This document shows, piece by piece, positions 44,348 through 53,920 of a stretch of 64,000 nucleotides of DNA; the first letter of the stretch is position 1; each line of letters opens with the position of its first letter. Source of the DNA: DATEHG01 sp035279705 (GTDB lineage Bacteria > Gemmatimonadota > Gemmatimonadetes > Gemmatimonadales > GWC2-71-9); assembly GCA_035279705.1 (NCBI GenBank), contig DATEHG010000069.1, positions 1-64,000 on the forward strand. The letters run 5' to 3'. Under the pieces are notes generated by a model. That model did not search any database, was not told where the DNA came from, and worked only from the letters and a program-made list of their open reading frames with translations. Made by a program: the position numbers and the translations under genes.

Positions 44348-45934
44348 CTAGTGGGCCGCACCCCCGCCGCTGCGGACGCGCCCGGTCTTGAAGAGCAGCA
44401 GCAGCGGAAGCGAGAGGATGAAGGTGGCACCCATGATCAGGAAGACCTTTTCGAACGCGATCATCGAGGCCTGGCGCTCGACCCGGAAGTCGAGCACCGC
44501 CATGGCCCGCTGATGCGCCAGCGAAATATCCGCCCCGAGGGCCTGGAACCGGCGGGTCAGCCCGTCGACCAGCGGCTGGACCTGCGGAGCCGCGGTTTCG
44601 ACGTGGGTCCTGAGCGCCTCGCGGGCATTCTCCCGGAACCGGGTGATGAGCGTGGCCGAGATGGCGATCCCGAAACTGCCGCCGAGCTGGCGGCTCAGGT
44701 TGTAGAGGCCCGTGCCCTGCGGAATCCGCCCCGGCGCGAGGTTGGCCACCGCGACGCCGGTGAGCGGAACGAAGATGAACCCGAGGCCGGTGCCGCGGAG
44801 AATCATCGGCAGCAGGAGATCGGCCGTACCCGAGTCCGTGGTGAGGTGGGCGTGCAGCCACATCGACCAGCCGAACAGTCCCACGCCGAACACGATCATG
44901 GCCCGGGCGTCCACCTTGTTCCCCAGCCGGCCGACCACGGCCATCGTCACGGCGCTCGCAATGGCGCCCGGCAGGATGACCCGGCCGGTGTCCCAGGCTC
45001 CGAAGCCGAGCAATGACTGCAGGAACACCGGCAGGACGAACACGCTGGAATAGAGCGCAAAGCCCAGGACGGCGCCGAAGATGACGGCGGCCGCAAGCTG
45101 CCGGTCCTTGAGGATGTGAAGGTCCACCACCGGGTGCTCGGTGCGGAGCTCGTGCCAGATGAACAGCACGATGCTGGCGCCCGCCACGATCGTCTCGGCC
45201 AGGATTTCCTTCGACGCAAACCAGTCCTTCGACTCACCCCGCTCGAGCAGGATCTGCAGCGCGCCGATGCCCAGGATGAGGAGCCCCAGGCCGATCCAGT
45301 CGACCGACTCGCCCCGTTCCACCTGGTGCGCCGGCTCCGGCACATAGCGCCAGGTCATCATGGCGGCCAGGGCGCCGAGCGGAAGATTGATGTAGAAGAT
45401 CCAGGGCCAGGAAAAGTTGTCGGTCAGCCAGCCGCCGAGCGTGGGGCCCAGCGTGGGGCCGACCATCACGCCCATGCCGAAGATGGCCATGGCCTCTCCG
45501 CGCTCCTCGACCGGGAAGACGTCGAACAGAATGGCCTGGGCCGTCGAGATCAGGGCTCCGCCCCCCAGCCCCTGGATGACCCGCCACCCCACCAACCCTT
45601 CGAGGGTGTGCGCGTGACCGCAGAAGAAGGAGGCGGTGGTGAAGAGAATGATCGAGCCGGTGTAGTAGTTCCGCCGGCCGAACCGGTCGGCGAACCAGCT
45701 GGTCACCGGCAGCACGATCACGTTGGCCACGATGTAGCCGGTACTCACCCAGGCGATCTCGTCCAGCGTGGCGCCGAGATTCCCCATCATGTGCGGGATG
45801 GCGACGTTCACGATGCTGGTGTCCACCAGCTCGAGCACGCTCGCCATCACCACCGCAATGGCGATGATGTAGCGGGCCTGGTAGACCGCGTCGCGATCGA
45901 CGACGCGTCGGGCGGGGAGGACCAGCGTGGCCAC
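44348..45934 (-). CDS. DHA2-family MFS drug exporter (EmrB-like)
   Basis: 528 residues with 14 predicted membrane helices. EmrB/QacA signatures: LELVDTSIVNVAIPHMMGNL, WVSTGYIVANVIVLP, ADRFGRRNYYTGSI and FSWPWIFYINLPLG. Proton-driven export of toxic compounds through a HlyD adaptor and a TolC-type channel, both encoded immediately upstream. Gap to the adaptor gene is 4 nt. Confidence 0.93.
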   Translation of the reverse strand: MATLVLPARRVVDRDAVYQARYIIAIAVVMASVLELVDTSIVNVAIPHMMGNLGATLDEIAWVSTGYIVANVIVLPVTSWFADRFGRRNYYTGSIILFTTASFFCGHAHTLEGLVGWRVIQGLGGGALISTAQAILFDVFPVEERGEAMAIFGMGVMVGPTLGPTLGGWLTDNFSWPWIFYINLPLGALAAMMTWRYVPEPAHQVERGESVDWIGLGLLILGIGALQILLERGESKDWFASKEILAETIVAGASIVLFIWHELRTEHPVVDLHILKDRQLAAAVIFGAVLGFALYSSVFVLPVFLQSLLGFGAWDTGRVILPGAIASAVTMAVVGRLGNKVDARAMIVFGVGLFGWSMWLHAHLTTDSGTADLLLPMILRGTGLGFIFVPLTGVAVANLAPGRIPQGTGLYNLSRQLGGSFGIAISATLITRFRENAREALRTHVETAAPQVQPLVDGLTRRFQALGADISLAHQRAMAVLDFRVERQASMIAFEKVFLIMGATFILSLPLLLLFKTGRVRSGGGAAH

Positions 45935-45938
45935 GGAA

Positions 45939-47045
45939 CTACCGGGTCTTGATGGTCACGACCACGGACATGCCGGGCCGGAGCGGGAACCTGGGATCGG
46001 CATGATCCACCGCGATCCGCACCGGCACCCGCTGCACCACCTTGGTGAAGTTGCCGGTGGCGTTGTCGGGCGGCAGCAGCGCGAAGCGGGCGCCGGTCGC
46101 CGGGCTGATGCTCTCGACGTGCCCCTGGAACTCCTTGTCGGGGTACGCGTCCACCTTGAACGTGGCCGCGTCCCCCGGGGTCACGTTCTCGATCTCGGTT
46201 TCCTTCAGGTTGGCCGTGACCCAGATGGTGTCCGCCGGCAGCAGCGACATCATCGTCTGACCCGGTGAAACCAGTCCGCCCACTTCCACCGTGCGCCGGG
46301 CCACGACACCGTTGGCCGGCGCCGTGACCACCGCGAAGCTGAGCTGGAGTCTGGCATTCGCCACGTTGGCCTCGGCCGCAACCAGGCGGGCATCCGCCAC
46401 CCGGGCCCCCGCGGAGTAGGCGGTGACCTGCTGCTGGCTCGCGGCCGCGCTCTTCTTGATCGCCTCGAGATTGGCCGCGGCCGCGTCGGCCGTGGCCTGG
46501 GCCCCGTCGAGCTGCTGCGCCGAAATGATCTGGCGCGCGGCCAGCGTCTTGTACCGCTCCAGGTCCGCCTGCGCCTTGCGCGAGTTGGCCTCGGCGGCGG
46601 CGATGGAGCTCTGCATGCTGGCGGCCTGGGCCTCGCTCGCCCCGAGCTGCGCCGCGGCCTGCCCCGTGCCCTTGCCATGTCCGGCCTGCGCCGCGGCGAG
46701 TTCGGCCTCCGCCTGGCGGAGCTTCACCTCGAGATCACGGTGATCGAGCACGACGAGCGTATCGCCCTGCTTGACCGGCTGGTTGTCGTCCACCCGTACC
46801 TCGGCCACGAAGGCCTGGATCCGGGCGGCGACCGGGGTGACGTGACCCTCGATCTGCGCGTTGTCGCTGGAGACCCGGTTCCGGGAAGCGAGGTACTGGC
46901 GCAGGCCCCATCCGGCGACGGCGAGGGCGAGCAGGCCGGCGATCAGAGCGGCCGGTGGCTTGCGCCGGGCCTTGGGCGCCGCCGGTACGGCGTCGCCCGC
47001 GGACTCGACGGTCAGCGGCTGGGGACGGGAAAGGGGAGTGGCCAT
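45939..47045 (-). CDS. HlyD/EmrA-type membrane fusion protein
   Basis: 368 residues. One N-terminal membrane helix (PAALIAGLLALAVAGWGL), biotinyl-lipoyl half motifs (HVTPVAARIQAFVAEVRVDD and VTAPANGVVARRTVEVGGLV), and a long alpha-hairpin rich in Ala/Gln (about 85-190) that docks with TolC. Bridges the inner-membrane EmrB-like pump and the outer channel. Start ATG 47045, or ATG 47051; GAGAG lies 7 nt before the former. Confidence 0.92.
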   Translation of the reverse strand: MATPLSRPQPLTVESAGDAVPAAPKARRKPPAALIAGLLALAVAGWGLRQYLASRNRVSSDNAQIEGHVTPVAARIQAFVAEVRVDDNQPVKQGDTLVVLDHRDLEVKLRQAEAELAAAQAGHGKGTGQAAAQLGASEAQAASMQSSIAAAEANSRKAQADLERYKTLAARQIISAQQLDGAQATADAAAANLEAIKKSAAASQQQVTAYSAGARVADARLVAAEANVANARLQLSFAVVTAPANGVVARRTVEVGGLVSPGQTMMSLLPADTIWVTANLKETEIENVTPGDAATFKVDAYPDKEFQGHVESISPATGARFALLPPDNATGNFTKVVQRVPVRIAVDHADPRFPLRPGMSVVVTIKTR

Positions 47046-47064
47046 GGTCATTCTCTCTTTCGTG

Positions 47065-48381
47065 CTATTGCAGGTCATCCAGGATGCCGAGCGCCCGGTA
47101 GGCACTCAGACGGGCGACACCGAGCGCGACTCGGGCCTGAATCAGAACGTCTCGCGACACCACCACACTTACCTGCGCGTTGCTGGTCTCGATGCTGCTG
47201 GCGATGCCGGCCTTGAACCGCTCGCCGGCCTGGTCCAGTTCCAGCGCTGCCAGGCGCAAACGATCCTGGGCCAGCCCCACCTGCTGCCGCGCCGCCTGCA
47301 GGTCCAGCAGCGCCTGGCGGGTTTCCGTTTCCACCTGGCGCTCGGCGTCATGCAGGCGCAACCGCTGGGCGTCCACCTTGGCATCCTGCTCGGAGGCGCG
47401 GGTCTGCCGCTTGAGTCCGTCGAAGATCGGCACCGACACCTGGACCCCTACGGCGTACGTCCCGCTCAGCCGGTCGAGCGTGTTGCCGCTCTGGGTGTAC
47501 TGACCCATGGCGCCGATGCTGGGAAGGTTCTCGTACTTGATGGCCTTGAGGCTTCGCTCGGTGACTTCGAGCCGCTGCTGCTCGGCCATGACCTCGGTGC
47601 GATGCGCCAGCGCAAAGGCGACGGCACTGTCCGGATCGGACAGCACCGCATCGCCCGACGGCGCCAGCGAATCGGTCAATTCCACGGAGGCCGACGGCGG
47701 GAGGTCGAGCGCCCGGGCCAGTTCGAGCCTGCTCCGGTCCTTCAGGTTGCGGGCGATGACCAGCTGGGTCTTCACCGCGGCAAAGTTCACGCTGCTCCGG
47801 GTCGAATCGATCGGCGGGCTCACCCCGGTAAGCACCAGCTGGCGGGACTGATCCAGCAGGTCCGCCGCGATCACGCTGTCCGCCAGACGCGCCGTGACTG
47901 CCTCGGCGGAGCCCAGCGCACGGATGTAGGCGATGCCGGCAGTCACGGCGCCCTGCTCACCGGCGGTGCGGGCATCGAGACCGGCGGCCTTGACCGAGTC
48001 CGACGCCGCGTGATTCCGGGCCCAGAGGCTCGCGTTGTAGATCGACTGCGTGGCCTGGACCTGGAAGGACCAGACATCGAACGGGTCGGTGATGCCCGTG
48101 ACGCCGGGGAAACCGAACTCGTCGAAGTTGAGCGTCTGGTGCGCCACACGGGCATAGCCCCCGACCGTGGGCAGCAGGTCGCCCCGCTTCTGGCCCTGGC
48201 GGGCCTCGGCGATCTGCACATTGATCTGCGCCAGTTCGGCGCCGATGGCCTGCGTGCGTCCCAGCTTCACGGCCTCGATCAGCGACAGGCGCGAGGGCGT
48301 CAGGCTCGCGACCGGCACCTGCGCGGACAACGGCGCGGCGAGGAGCAGCGCGGAGAGAGCGAACTTCAACGGGCGGTGCAT
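47065..48381 (-). CDS. TolC-family outer-membrane efflux protein
   Basis: 438 residues with a signal peptide ending PLSAQ. Two repeats of long coiled helices, with LTPSRLSLIEAVKLGRTQAI and QVSVPIFDGLKRQTRASEQD as landmarks (the latter opens the second repeat). Forms the outer-membrane duct for the MFS exporter. 1 nt after the tetR stop, so in one operon with its repressor. Confidence 0.92.
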   Translation of the reverse strand: MHRPLKFALSALLLAAPLSAQVPVASLTPSRLSLIEAVKLGRTQAIGAELAQINVQIAEARQGQKRGDLLPTVGGYARVAHQTLNFDEFGFPGVTGITDPFDVWSFQVQATQSIYNASLWARNHAASDSVKAAGLDARTAGEQGAVTAGIAYIRALGSAEAVTARLADSVIAADLLDQSRQLVLTGVSPPIDSTRSSVNFAAVKTQLVIARNLKDRSRLELARALDLPPSASVELTDSLAPSGDAVLSDPDSAVAFALAHRTEVMAEQQRLEVTERSLKAIKYENLPSIGAMGQYTQSGNTLDRLSGTYAVGVQVSVPIFDGLKRQTRASEQDAKVDAQRLRLHDAERQVETETRQALLDLQAARQQVGLAQDRLRLAALELDQAGERFKAGIASSIETSNAQVSVVVSRDVLIQARVALGVARLSAYRALGILDDLQ

Positions 48382-48382
48382 G

Positions 48383-49057
48383 TCACTCCTTCGGGGCGCC
48401 GGGAGCGCCCGCCTTCAGTCCACGCAGCATGAGCTCGGAGACTCCATCGAATACCTCGGCGTCGCTGAACGTCACGCTGTCGAATTCCTTGAGGAACCGC
48501 TGATTGCTGGCCCACTGCACCAGGGCGACGCAGATGGTCCGGCCGACCAGATCGGGATTCACCGGGGCGAATTCCCCGCTGCGGATGCCGCGCGAAATGA
48601 CCTGGGAGACGATTTCCCGGGCGGGGATGACGACTTCACCGAAGTAGAAGCGGGCCAGCTCGGGAAAGTTGGTGATCTCCGAGTGCACCAGCCTGGACAG
48701 CCGGACCTTGCTCTCGTCCCGCATCCCGCGCCACAGCATGGCGATGATCTGGCGGAGCAGTGCTTCGCTCGTTCCCGTATGCTGCCGCACCGTTTCGCGG
48801 AACTGCGTGATCGCGGCGCCAACCTTGTTGCGCACCATCTCCTGGAAGAGCGCTTCCTTCGAATCGAAATAGAGGTAGACCGTTCCCTTGCTCACTCCCG
48901 CCTGGCGGGCCACATCCTCGAGCCGCGTCCCCGCATAGCCACGCTCGCCGAAGACGAGCAGAGCCGCCTCGAGTATCTCGGTGGGCCGCTCATCGGGACG
49001 CCGCTGCCAGCGCGGCGAGCCCTCGTCGGTGGAGTTCAATTCGGTTTCGGCACTCAT
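48383..49057 (-). CDS. TetR/AcrR-family repressor of the efflux operon
   Basis: 224 residues. N-terminal HTH: ILEAALLVFGERGYAGTRLEDVARQAGVSKGTVYLYFDSKEAL (TetR_N signature, in parts), then a helical ligand domain. First gene of tetR-tolC-hlyD-mfs, with a palindromic operator 16 nt before its start, so self-repressing and inducer-released. Confidence 0.93.
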   Translation of the reverse strand: MSAETELNSTDEGSPRWQRRPDERPTEILEAALLVFGERGYAGTRLEDVARQAGVSKGTVYLYFDSKEALFQEMVRNKVGAAITQFRETVRQHTGTSEALLRQIIAMLWRGMRDESKVRLSRLVHSEITNFPELARFYFGEVVIPAREIVSQVISRGIRSGEFAPVNPDLVGRTICVALVQWASNQRFLKEFDSVTFSDAEVFDGVSELMLRGLKAGAPGAPKE

Positions 49058-49072
49058 CTCAGTCGCCTTTGT

Positions 49073-49089
49073 TACTGACGGGTCAGTAA
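49073..49089. promoter_or_regulatory. TetR operator upstream of the efflux operon
   Basis: TTACTGACGGTCAGTAA is a perfect 8+1+8 palindrome. A second half site GTCAGTAA is at 49123-49130, 41 bp further upstream. Arm length and sequence match operators of AcrR/TetR repressors of efflux operons. Confidence 0.8.
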
Positions 49090-49130
49090 GTTAACGAGCC
49101 GGATTTCCTTGTCAACCCGCCGGTCAGTAA

Positions 49131-49546
49131 CGGCAATGTATTGTGCTGTAACGGCTTAGTGTGGGTAGAATTCGGACAGACGAGCTAGGCTGAGGGGCTG
49201 GAGTCAGAAATCGAGAGACAGGCGGGCTCGAACGAAGGCGGGTCGAGAGCTACCTGAGCGTCGAACGGCCGGTGCGGGTGCAAAGACAGTGAGGATGGGA
49301 AACCGGACGCGCACCAGCTGGATCGATCGTGCCCGGAGGGAGCCCTGTTCCTGACGCCGATCCGACCTGGCGACGCCGGCGGTTTGCGCCGCCGGACCGG
49401 CTCATTCCGCCCGTGTCGATTTGCGGCGCCGTTCGTCAACCCACTCCAGCAGCAGGGGTTGGCGCGCAGCTCGTGACGTGCAGTCTCTTGCTTGAGGGCT
49501 CGACAGTTCATATGTTGAGAGAACTCGCCGCCGGAGGCGCCGCTGC
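49131..49546. other. Gene-free spacer (416 nt)
   Basis: Between the efflux repressor and the TPR gene. Small frames exist on both strands (for example 49185-49511 minus) but their composition is Arg/Ser/Pro-rich without family features, so I see no gene. It should contain the promoter of the TPR gene; no clear element is recognised. Confidence 0.5.
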
Positions 49547-50665
49547 ATGATGGATCATTTCCTCAGCTCCGACGACTACGATGAACAAGCCCACCAGCTC
49601 TACAATGAAGGTCGCTACGACGAAGCCCTCGCTCTCCTGAAGGAGGGCGCCTCCCTCTACCCCAACGCGATCGAAATCCATGTCGGGATGGCGTATGCCT
49701 ACCTGGCGCGGGAGGAATTCGCCTGGGCGCTGCGCAGCTTCGACCTCGCGCTGGGTCTGGACGATTGCCACGAGGACGCGCTCGCTGGACAGGGTGAGGT
49801 GCTGCTCAAGCTCGGCCGCCAGGCGCCGGGACTGCAGGCCTTTCAGAAGGTCCTGACGCTCGGCTTCAAGGAGGACGCCGACCTGATGCTCCAGATCGGG
49901 CGGGCGCTGTTCCGGGAGGGCCTGCTGCACCACGCGCAGCGGTTCTTCGAGTATGCCGTGGCGGCGCGCCCCGACTCGCCGGACGCGGCCGCCTGCGTCG
50001 GCTACGCCGCGCACCGGCTGGGCGATGAGGGCACGGCGCTCTACTGGCTCCGGCGCGCGCTGGAGATCGATACCCAGTACAGCGAAGCCCGGATCTATCT
50101 CAGCAACATGCTGTACGACCGGGGCGAATCCGAGGCGGCGCTATTCCAGCTCGAGCGGACGGTTCCCGACGACCACTACGACGAGCTGGCGCTCTGGCGC
50201 TACATCGAGCTCAAGAAGTCGCTCTACCGCCTGCGGGACGACGATCCCGAGCTCACCCCCTGGCTGGCCCGACTGGGTGAGGTGGCCGGCGAGCCCGACA
50301 CCGTGGACATGCTGCTCGCGGAGGTCGAGTCCCAGCAGCCCGACGGCAGCGTGCGGGACCCGAGACAGCTCGAGCTCTTCGGCACGCTGCTCACCGAACT
50401 CCAGGCGATGCAGAAGCGGCCGAATACCACCGAGCACCACCAGGTCGCGTCGCTCTCGGGCAAGCTGTTCCGGGGGACGTGGGACGAGATTCTCGTGGAG
50501 ATGAAGGCGGCGGACCGGGAATGGTCGGCGGCCTCCATGCAGGAGTACATGCTCGACCTGGCGCGGCGCGGCGCGACCGAAACCGGCGTGGTTATCCCCG
50601 TGACGGATGCCGAGGCCTTCATCCGGGGCAGTGCCGCTGCGGGAGTGGTGCGCATCATCCAGTAG
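49547..50665 (+). CDS. TPR-repeat protein
   Basis: 372 residues. At least five tetratricopeptide repeats between about 10 and 205 (AHQLYNEGRYDEALALLKEG, IHVGMAYAYLAREEFAWALRSFDLAL in parts, LMLQIGRALFREGLLHHAQRFF, ARIYLSNMLYDRGESEAALF). The C-terminal 150 residues are acidic and helical without a recognised domain. No signal peptide, so cytoplasmic. Partner unknown. Confidence 0.82.
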   Translation: MMDHFLSSDDYDEQAHQLYNEGRYDEALALLKEGASLYPNAIEIHVGMAYAYLAREEFAWALRSFDLALGLDDCHEDALAGQGEVLLKLGRQAPGLQAFQKVLTLGFKEDADLMLQIGRALFREGLLHHAQRFFEYAVAARPDSPDAAACVGYAAHRLGDEGTALYWLRRALEIDTQYSEARIYLSNMLYDRGESEAALFQLERTVPDDHYDELALWRYIELKKSLYRLRDDDPELTPWLARLGEVAGEPDTVDMLLAEVESQQPDGSVRDPRQLELFGTLLTELQAMQKRPNTTEHHQVASLSGKLFRGTWDEILVEMKAADREWSAASMQEYMLDLARRGATETGVVIPVTDAEAFIRGSAAAGVVRIIQ

Positions 50666-50765
50666 GCGCGTTGCCGCAGCATTCGCGGAGGGCGGGAGGC
50701 GGCTCTGGCCGGCTCCCGCCCTCCGTTCCCTTTTCCGGCCACCCGGTCCGCCTTACGCTTCAGCC

Positions 50766-53390
50766 ATGACTGCCGACAACCGACGGACCTGGACCGCTGG
50801 CGTCCACCGCGAAGTGCTGCCCAACGGCCTGACCCTGCTGATCCAGGAAGACGCCGAAGCGCCGGCCGTGGCGGTCGTGACGCACGTGAAAGCGGGTTTC
50901 TTCGATGAGCCTGACCGCTGGACGGGGATTTCCCACGTCCTCGAGCACATGTTCTTCAAGGGCACGCCCAGCCGTGGCGTGGGCGCCATCGCCAGGGAAA
51001 CGAAGGCGGTCGGCGGCTACCTCAACGCCAGCACCAGCTACGACCAGACCAACTACTACACGGTACTTCCCGCCAGCGGCCTGGCCAGCGCGCTCGATAT
51101 CCAGGCCGACGCACTCCGCAATTCCCTGATCGATGCCGATGAGCTTGCCCGGGAGCTTCAGGTCATCATCCAGGAAGCCAGGCGGAAGCTCGACACTCCG
51201 TCCGCCGTGACTCACGAGACCCTGCACGAGGTGATGTTCGACCACCACCGGATCCGTCGCTGGCGGATCGGCTACGAGAAAGACCTGGCCCGCCTCACCA
51301 GGGACGACCTCTGGCAATACTACCGATCACGCTATGTGCCGGAGCGGACGGTGGTCGCCATCGTCGGGGCGCTGGAGCCGGCGGCGGCGGCCGCCCTCGC
51401 TCGGCAGGCGTACGGCGGCTGGGCCCCCGCCCCCGGTGCCGTGGATCGTTCGCCCGCGGAACCACCTCGCACCGGGGTGAGGGCGCGCACCCTGCGGGCC
51501 GACGTAGCCCAGGCCGAACTGGTGCTGGGCTGGCGCGGCGTTCCGCCTCTTCACCCGGCCGCGCCGGCGCTGGACATGGCGGCCGCCGTTCTCGCGACCG
51601 GCCGCGGCAGCCGTCTTTACCGCGCCCTGCGCGAACCCGGGCTGGCCACCTACGTCTACGCCCATCACTACAGCCCGACCGAACTCGGCGTGATGAGCCT
51701 GGGCGCCGAGCTTGCCCCCGAGAACACCGATTCCACGCTCGGTCTCATCGCGGAATCGATTACCGCGCTGGCCATGTCGGGCCCGACGCCGGCGGAACTC
51801 GAGCGGGCCCGAACCCTGGTTCTGGCGCGATGGGTCCGGGGCATCGAAACCACTGATGGAAAGGCGAGTGCGCTGGCGGCGGCGGAAGCGCTCGACGGGA
51901 TCGAGGCGATGGATCGCGAGTACGCCGCCCTCGAGCAAGTCACGGGGGATGAGGTTCGGGAGGCAGTCTCCCGCTATCTGCGGCCGGAGGACGTCTCCGC
52001 CGTCCTGACGCTGCCAGGCGATCGCGGCGTCCCGCTCACGCCGGAGCAGGTCGAACGGGCCTTTGCCGTGACCCGCCTGCAGCCGGCGCCCGACGTTGCG
52101 GTCCTGGCTTCGCCAACGATCCGCCCGATTCGAACTCCGGTCCGGAAGGAGGCCGGTGTCCTGCACGCCAGCCTCCCCGGGGTGGATCTCCTGGTGCGCC
52201 GCAAGGCGGGAATACCGACCGCGGCAGTGGGGCTGTACCTGCGGCGGACGCGATTCGACCCGCCGGAATCCGCCGGCATCGGGGCTCTGGTTGTCCGGAG
52301 TGCGCTGCGCGGTGTCGCCGGTGGTGATGCGAGTGAACTCGCCTTTGCCGTCGAGCAGCTGGGCGGCACGCTGTTGCCCGGTCTCGCGCTTGATTGGGTT
52401 GGATGGTCAACCTCGGTGCTGGCGCAGCATCTGCCGACGGCCGCGGCGATTCTCGCCCGTCTGCTGACCGAGCCGACGCTCGCCGACGGTTCCGTGGCGG
52501 CCGAGCGTGATCTCCTCGTTGAAGAGACCCGGCAGGCCGCAGACGACATGTTCCGCTACCCGTTCCAGCTCGCCTTCCGCGAGGCGTTCGGTCCCAGGGG
52601 ATACGGCCTTCCGGCGCTCGGACTCCCGGATGGGCTCGCCAGCATTGCACCGGATGCCGCTCGCCGCTGGCATCGCGAGGCATTCCTCGGGCAGCGGGCC
52701 ACCGTCCTCGTCGTGGGTGAGGTAGACCCGGAGGCGGCAATCGATACTCTGGCCGGAATCTTCGGTGGGATGCCCGCGGCGCCCCCGCACGCCGGAGTGG
52801 CGCCAGAAACGTGGCTGCCCTTGGCGGGCGCGCGGGAGACCCGGCTCCAACGTCAGAAGGCTCAGTCGGCGTTTGCGATGGTGTTTCCGGGCCCGGCCCG
52901 CGGCGACGCCGAATACCCCGCCGCCGAGGTCTGGGCCGCCATCGCCAGCGGTCTGGGCGGCCGGCTCTTCGAGTCGCTGCGGGACAAGCGGTCCCTTGCC
53001 TACACTGTTATGGCACTGTCCTGGGCGCGCGGGCGAGCAGGCTCGCTGGCGACCTACATCGCGACCTCACCCGATCGAGAAGCCGAGGCGCGAGAGGCCA
53101 TGCTCGTCGAGCTGGCCCGCTTTGCGTCGGAGCCCCCCGGCGAAACGGAGCTGCACCAGGCGGTGAATTACCTGGCCGGACAGGCTCAGGTCGATCGCCA
53201 GAGCAATCCGATGATCCTGGCGGAGCTGCTTGAGTCATGGATGATCGGCGGTGGATTGGCGGAGTTCGCCGATCCGGCGGCGCGGTTCCGTGCGGTCACT
53301 GCAGATCAGGTGATGAGGCTGGCAGCGAGGTGCTTGAACCCCAGCCGCAGGGCCGAGGGGGTCATCGAGGGAAGCGGTGGTGGGAGGTAG
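50766..53390 (+). CDS. M16-family zinc metallopeptidase, two-domain
   Basis: 874 residues from ATG 50766. The first M16 half has the inverted zinc motif HVLEH (57-61) and LQADALRNSLID region, followed by an inactive M16_C; a second M16 pair (from about residue 460) lacks the HxxEH motif. Domain plan like PqqF, YmxG and pitrilysin-like bacterial peptidases. No signal peptide, so probably cytoplasmic. Could in principle trim the cross-linked PqqA, but it is 9 kb from pqqB and such peptidases have many roles. Confidence 0.87.
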   Translation: MTADNRRTWTAGVHREVLPNGLTLLIQEDAEAPAVAVVTHVKAGFFDEPDRWTGISHVLEHMFFKGTPSRGVGAIARETKAVGGYLNASTSYDQTNYYTVLPASGLASALDIQADALRNSLIDADELARELQVIIQEARRKLDTPSAVTHETLHEVMFDHHRIRRWRIGYEKDLARLTRDDLWQYYRSRYVPERTVVAIVGALEPAAAAALARQAYGGWAPAPGAVDRSPAEPPRTGVRARTLRADVAQAELVLGWRGVPPLHPAAPALDMAAAVLATGRGSRLYRALREPGLATYVYAHHYSPTELGVMSLGAELAPENTDSTLGLIAESITALAMSGPTPAELERARTLVLARWVRGIETTDGKASALAAAEALDGIEAMDREYAALEQVTGDEVREAVSRYLRPEDVSAVLTLPGDRGVPLTPEQVERAFAVTRLQPAPDVAVLASPTIRPIRTPVRKEAGVLHASLPGVDLLVRRKAGIPTAAVGLYLRRTRFDPPESAGIGALVVRSALRGVAGGDASELAFAVEQLGGTLLPGLALDWVGWSTSVLAQHLPTAAAILARLLTEPTLADGSVAAERDLLVEETRQAADDMFRYPFQLAFREAFGPRGYGLPALGLPDGLASIAPDAARRWHREAFLGQRATVLVVGEVDPEAAIDTLAGIFGGMPAAPPHAGVAPETWLPLAGARETRLQRQKAQSAFAMVFPGPARGDAEYPAAEVWAAIASGLGGRLFESLRDKRSLAYTVMALSWARGRAGSLATYIATSPDREAEAREAMLVELARFASEPPGETELHQAVNYLAGQAQVDRQSNPMILAELLESWMIGGGLAEFADPAARFRAVTADQVMRLAARCLNPSRRAEGVIEGSGGGR

Positions 53391-53395
53391 GACAA

Positions 53396-53452
53396 GGCCT
53401 TTGCGAGGGCGCGCTCACACCAGGCGAATGTGAGCGGCCGCTCGCCAAGGCC
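53396..53452. terminator. Long hairpin between convergent genes
   Basis: A 24-nt arm on each side (53396-53419, 53429-53452) with GGCCTT, GCGAG and CGCTCACA pairing exactly, a 4-nt mismatched centre and a 9-nt loop. Located between the M16 gene stop and the stop of the hypothetical gene at 53466, it probably terminates both. Confidence 0.65.
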
Positions 53453-53465
53453 GTGCTGGGCCCGG

Positions 53466-53903
53466 TCAGCTGCTCGCCTTGAGACGTGCCGCCACCCGGT
53501 TCCGGAATGATTCCAGGGTTTGAGCTCCCATCTCGGTGTTCCGTGCCACCCACTCGGCATTGCGCATCGTGCGTGGCGAGGTCGCCTTCCGCAGGGCTTC
53601 CAGGTAGGGCTCCACTTTGGCAAAGAGCAGCAGGCCCTCGCCGTTGTTCTCGACGAGAAAGTCGCCGTTGATGATACCGTGGCGGGCCATGCTGTAGACC
53701 ATCTCCCAGTAGCCCGCCACCTGGCGCCAGGCGGTGTTGAGGGGGTGATCGCCCTTGAGCACGGCCAGCGCCTCTTCGGCCGACCGGGGCCAGAACTCGG
53801 CGCCCAGCTTCTTGCGGGCCTCGCGCATGACGCTCTCGCGGCGCAGGTCGTACAGCTTGATGATCAGATCGGCATCGAGGTGGTCGGGGCTTTCCTTCAG
53901 CAT
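53466..53903 (-). CDS. Conserved hypothetical protein
   Basis: 145 residues, helical, no signal peptide: HLDADLIIKLYDLRRESVMR, AWRQVAGYWEMVYSMARHGI, GLLLFAKVEPYLEALRKATS, RNAEWVARNTEMG. I believe homologues exist in related phyla under no function. The pattern suggests a compact helical bundle. It follows the SpeD-like gene by 17 nt on the same strand. Confidence 0.65.
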   Translation of the reverse strand: MLKESPDHLDADLIIKLYDLRRESVMREARKKLGAEFWPRSAEEALAVLKGDHPLNTAWRQVAGYWEMVYSMARHGIINGDFLVENNGEGLLLFAKVEPYLEALRKATSPRTMRNAEWVARNTEMGAQTLESFRNRVAARLKASS

Positions 53904-53920
53904 CGGGTCTCCGTGGTGGT

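Noticed and set aside
49185..49511. Minus-strand frame of 108 codons in the spacer before the TPR gene
   Set aside because: No family features, no ribosome-binding site, composition typical of non-coding GC-rich DNA.
50766..53390. M16 peptidase as the PqqF of the pathway
   Set aside because: Domain plan is compatible but the gene is far from the pqq cluster, has no shared regulation signals, and M16 peptidases are common for other tasks.
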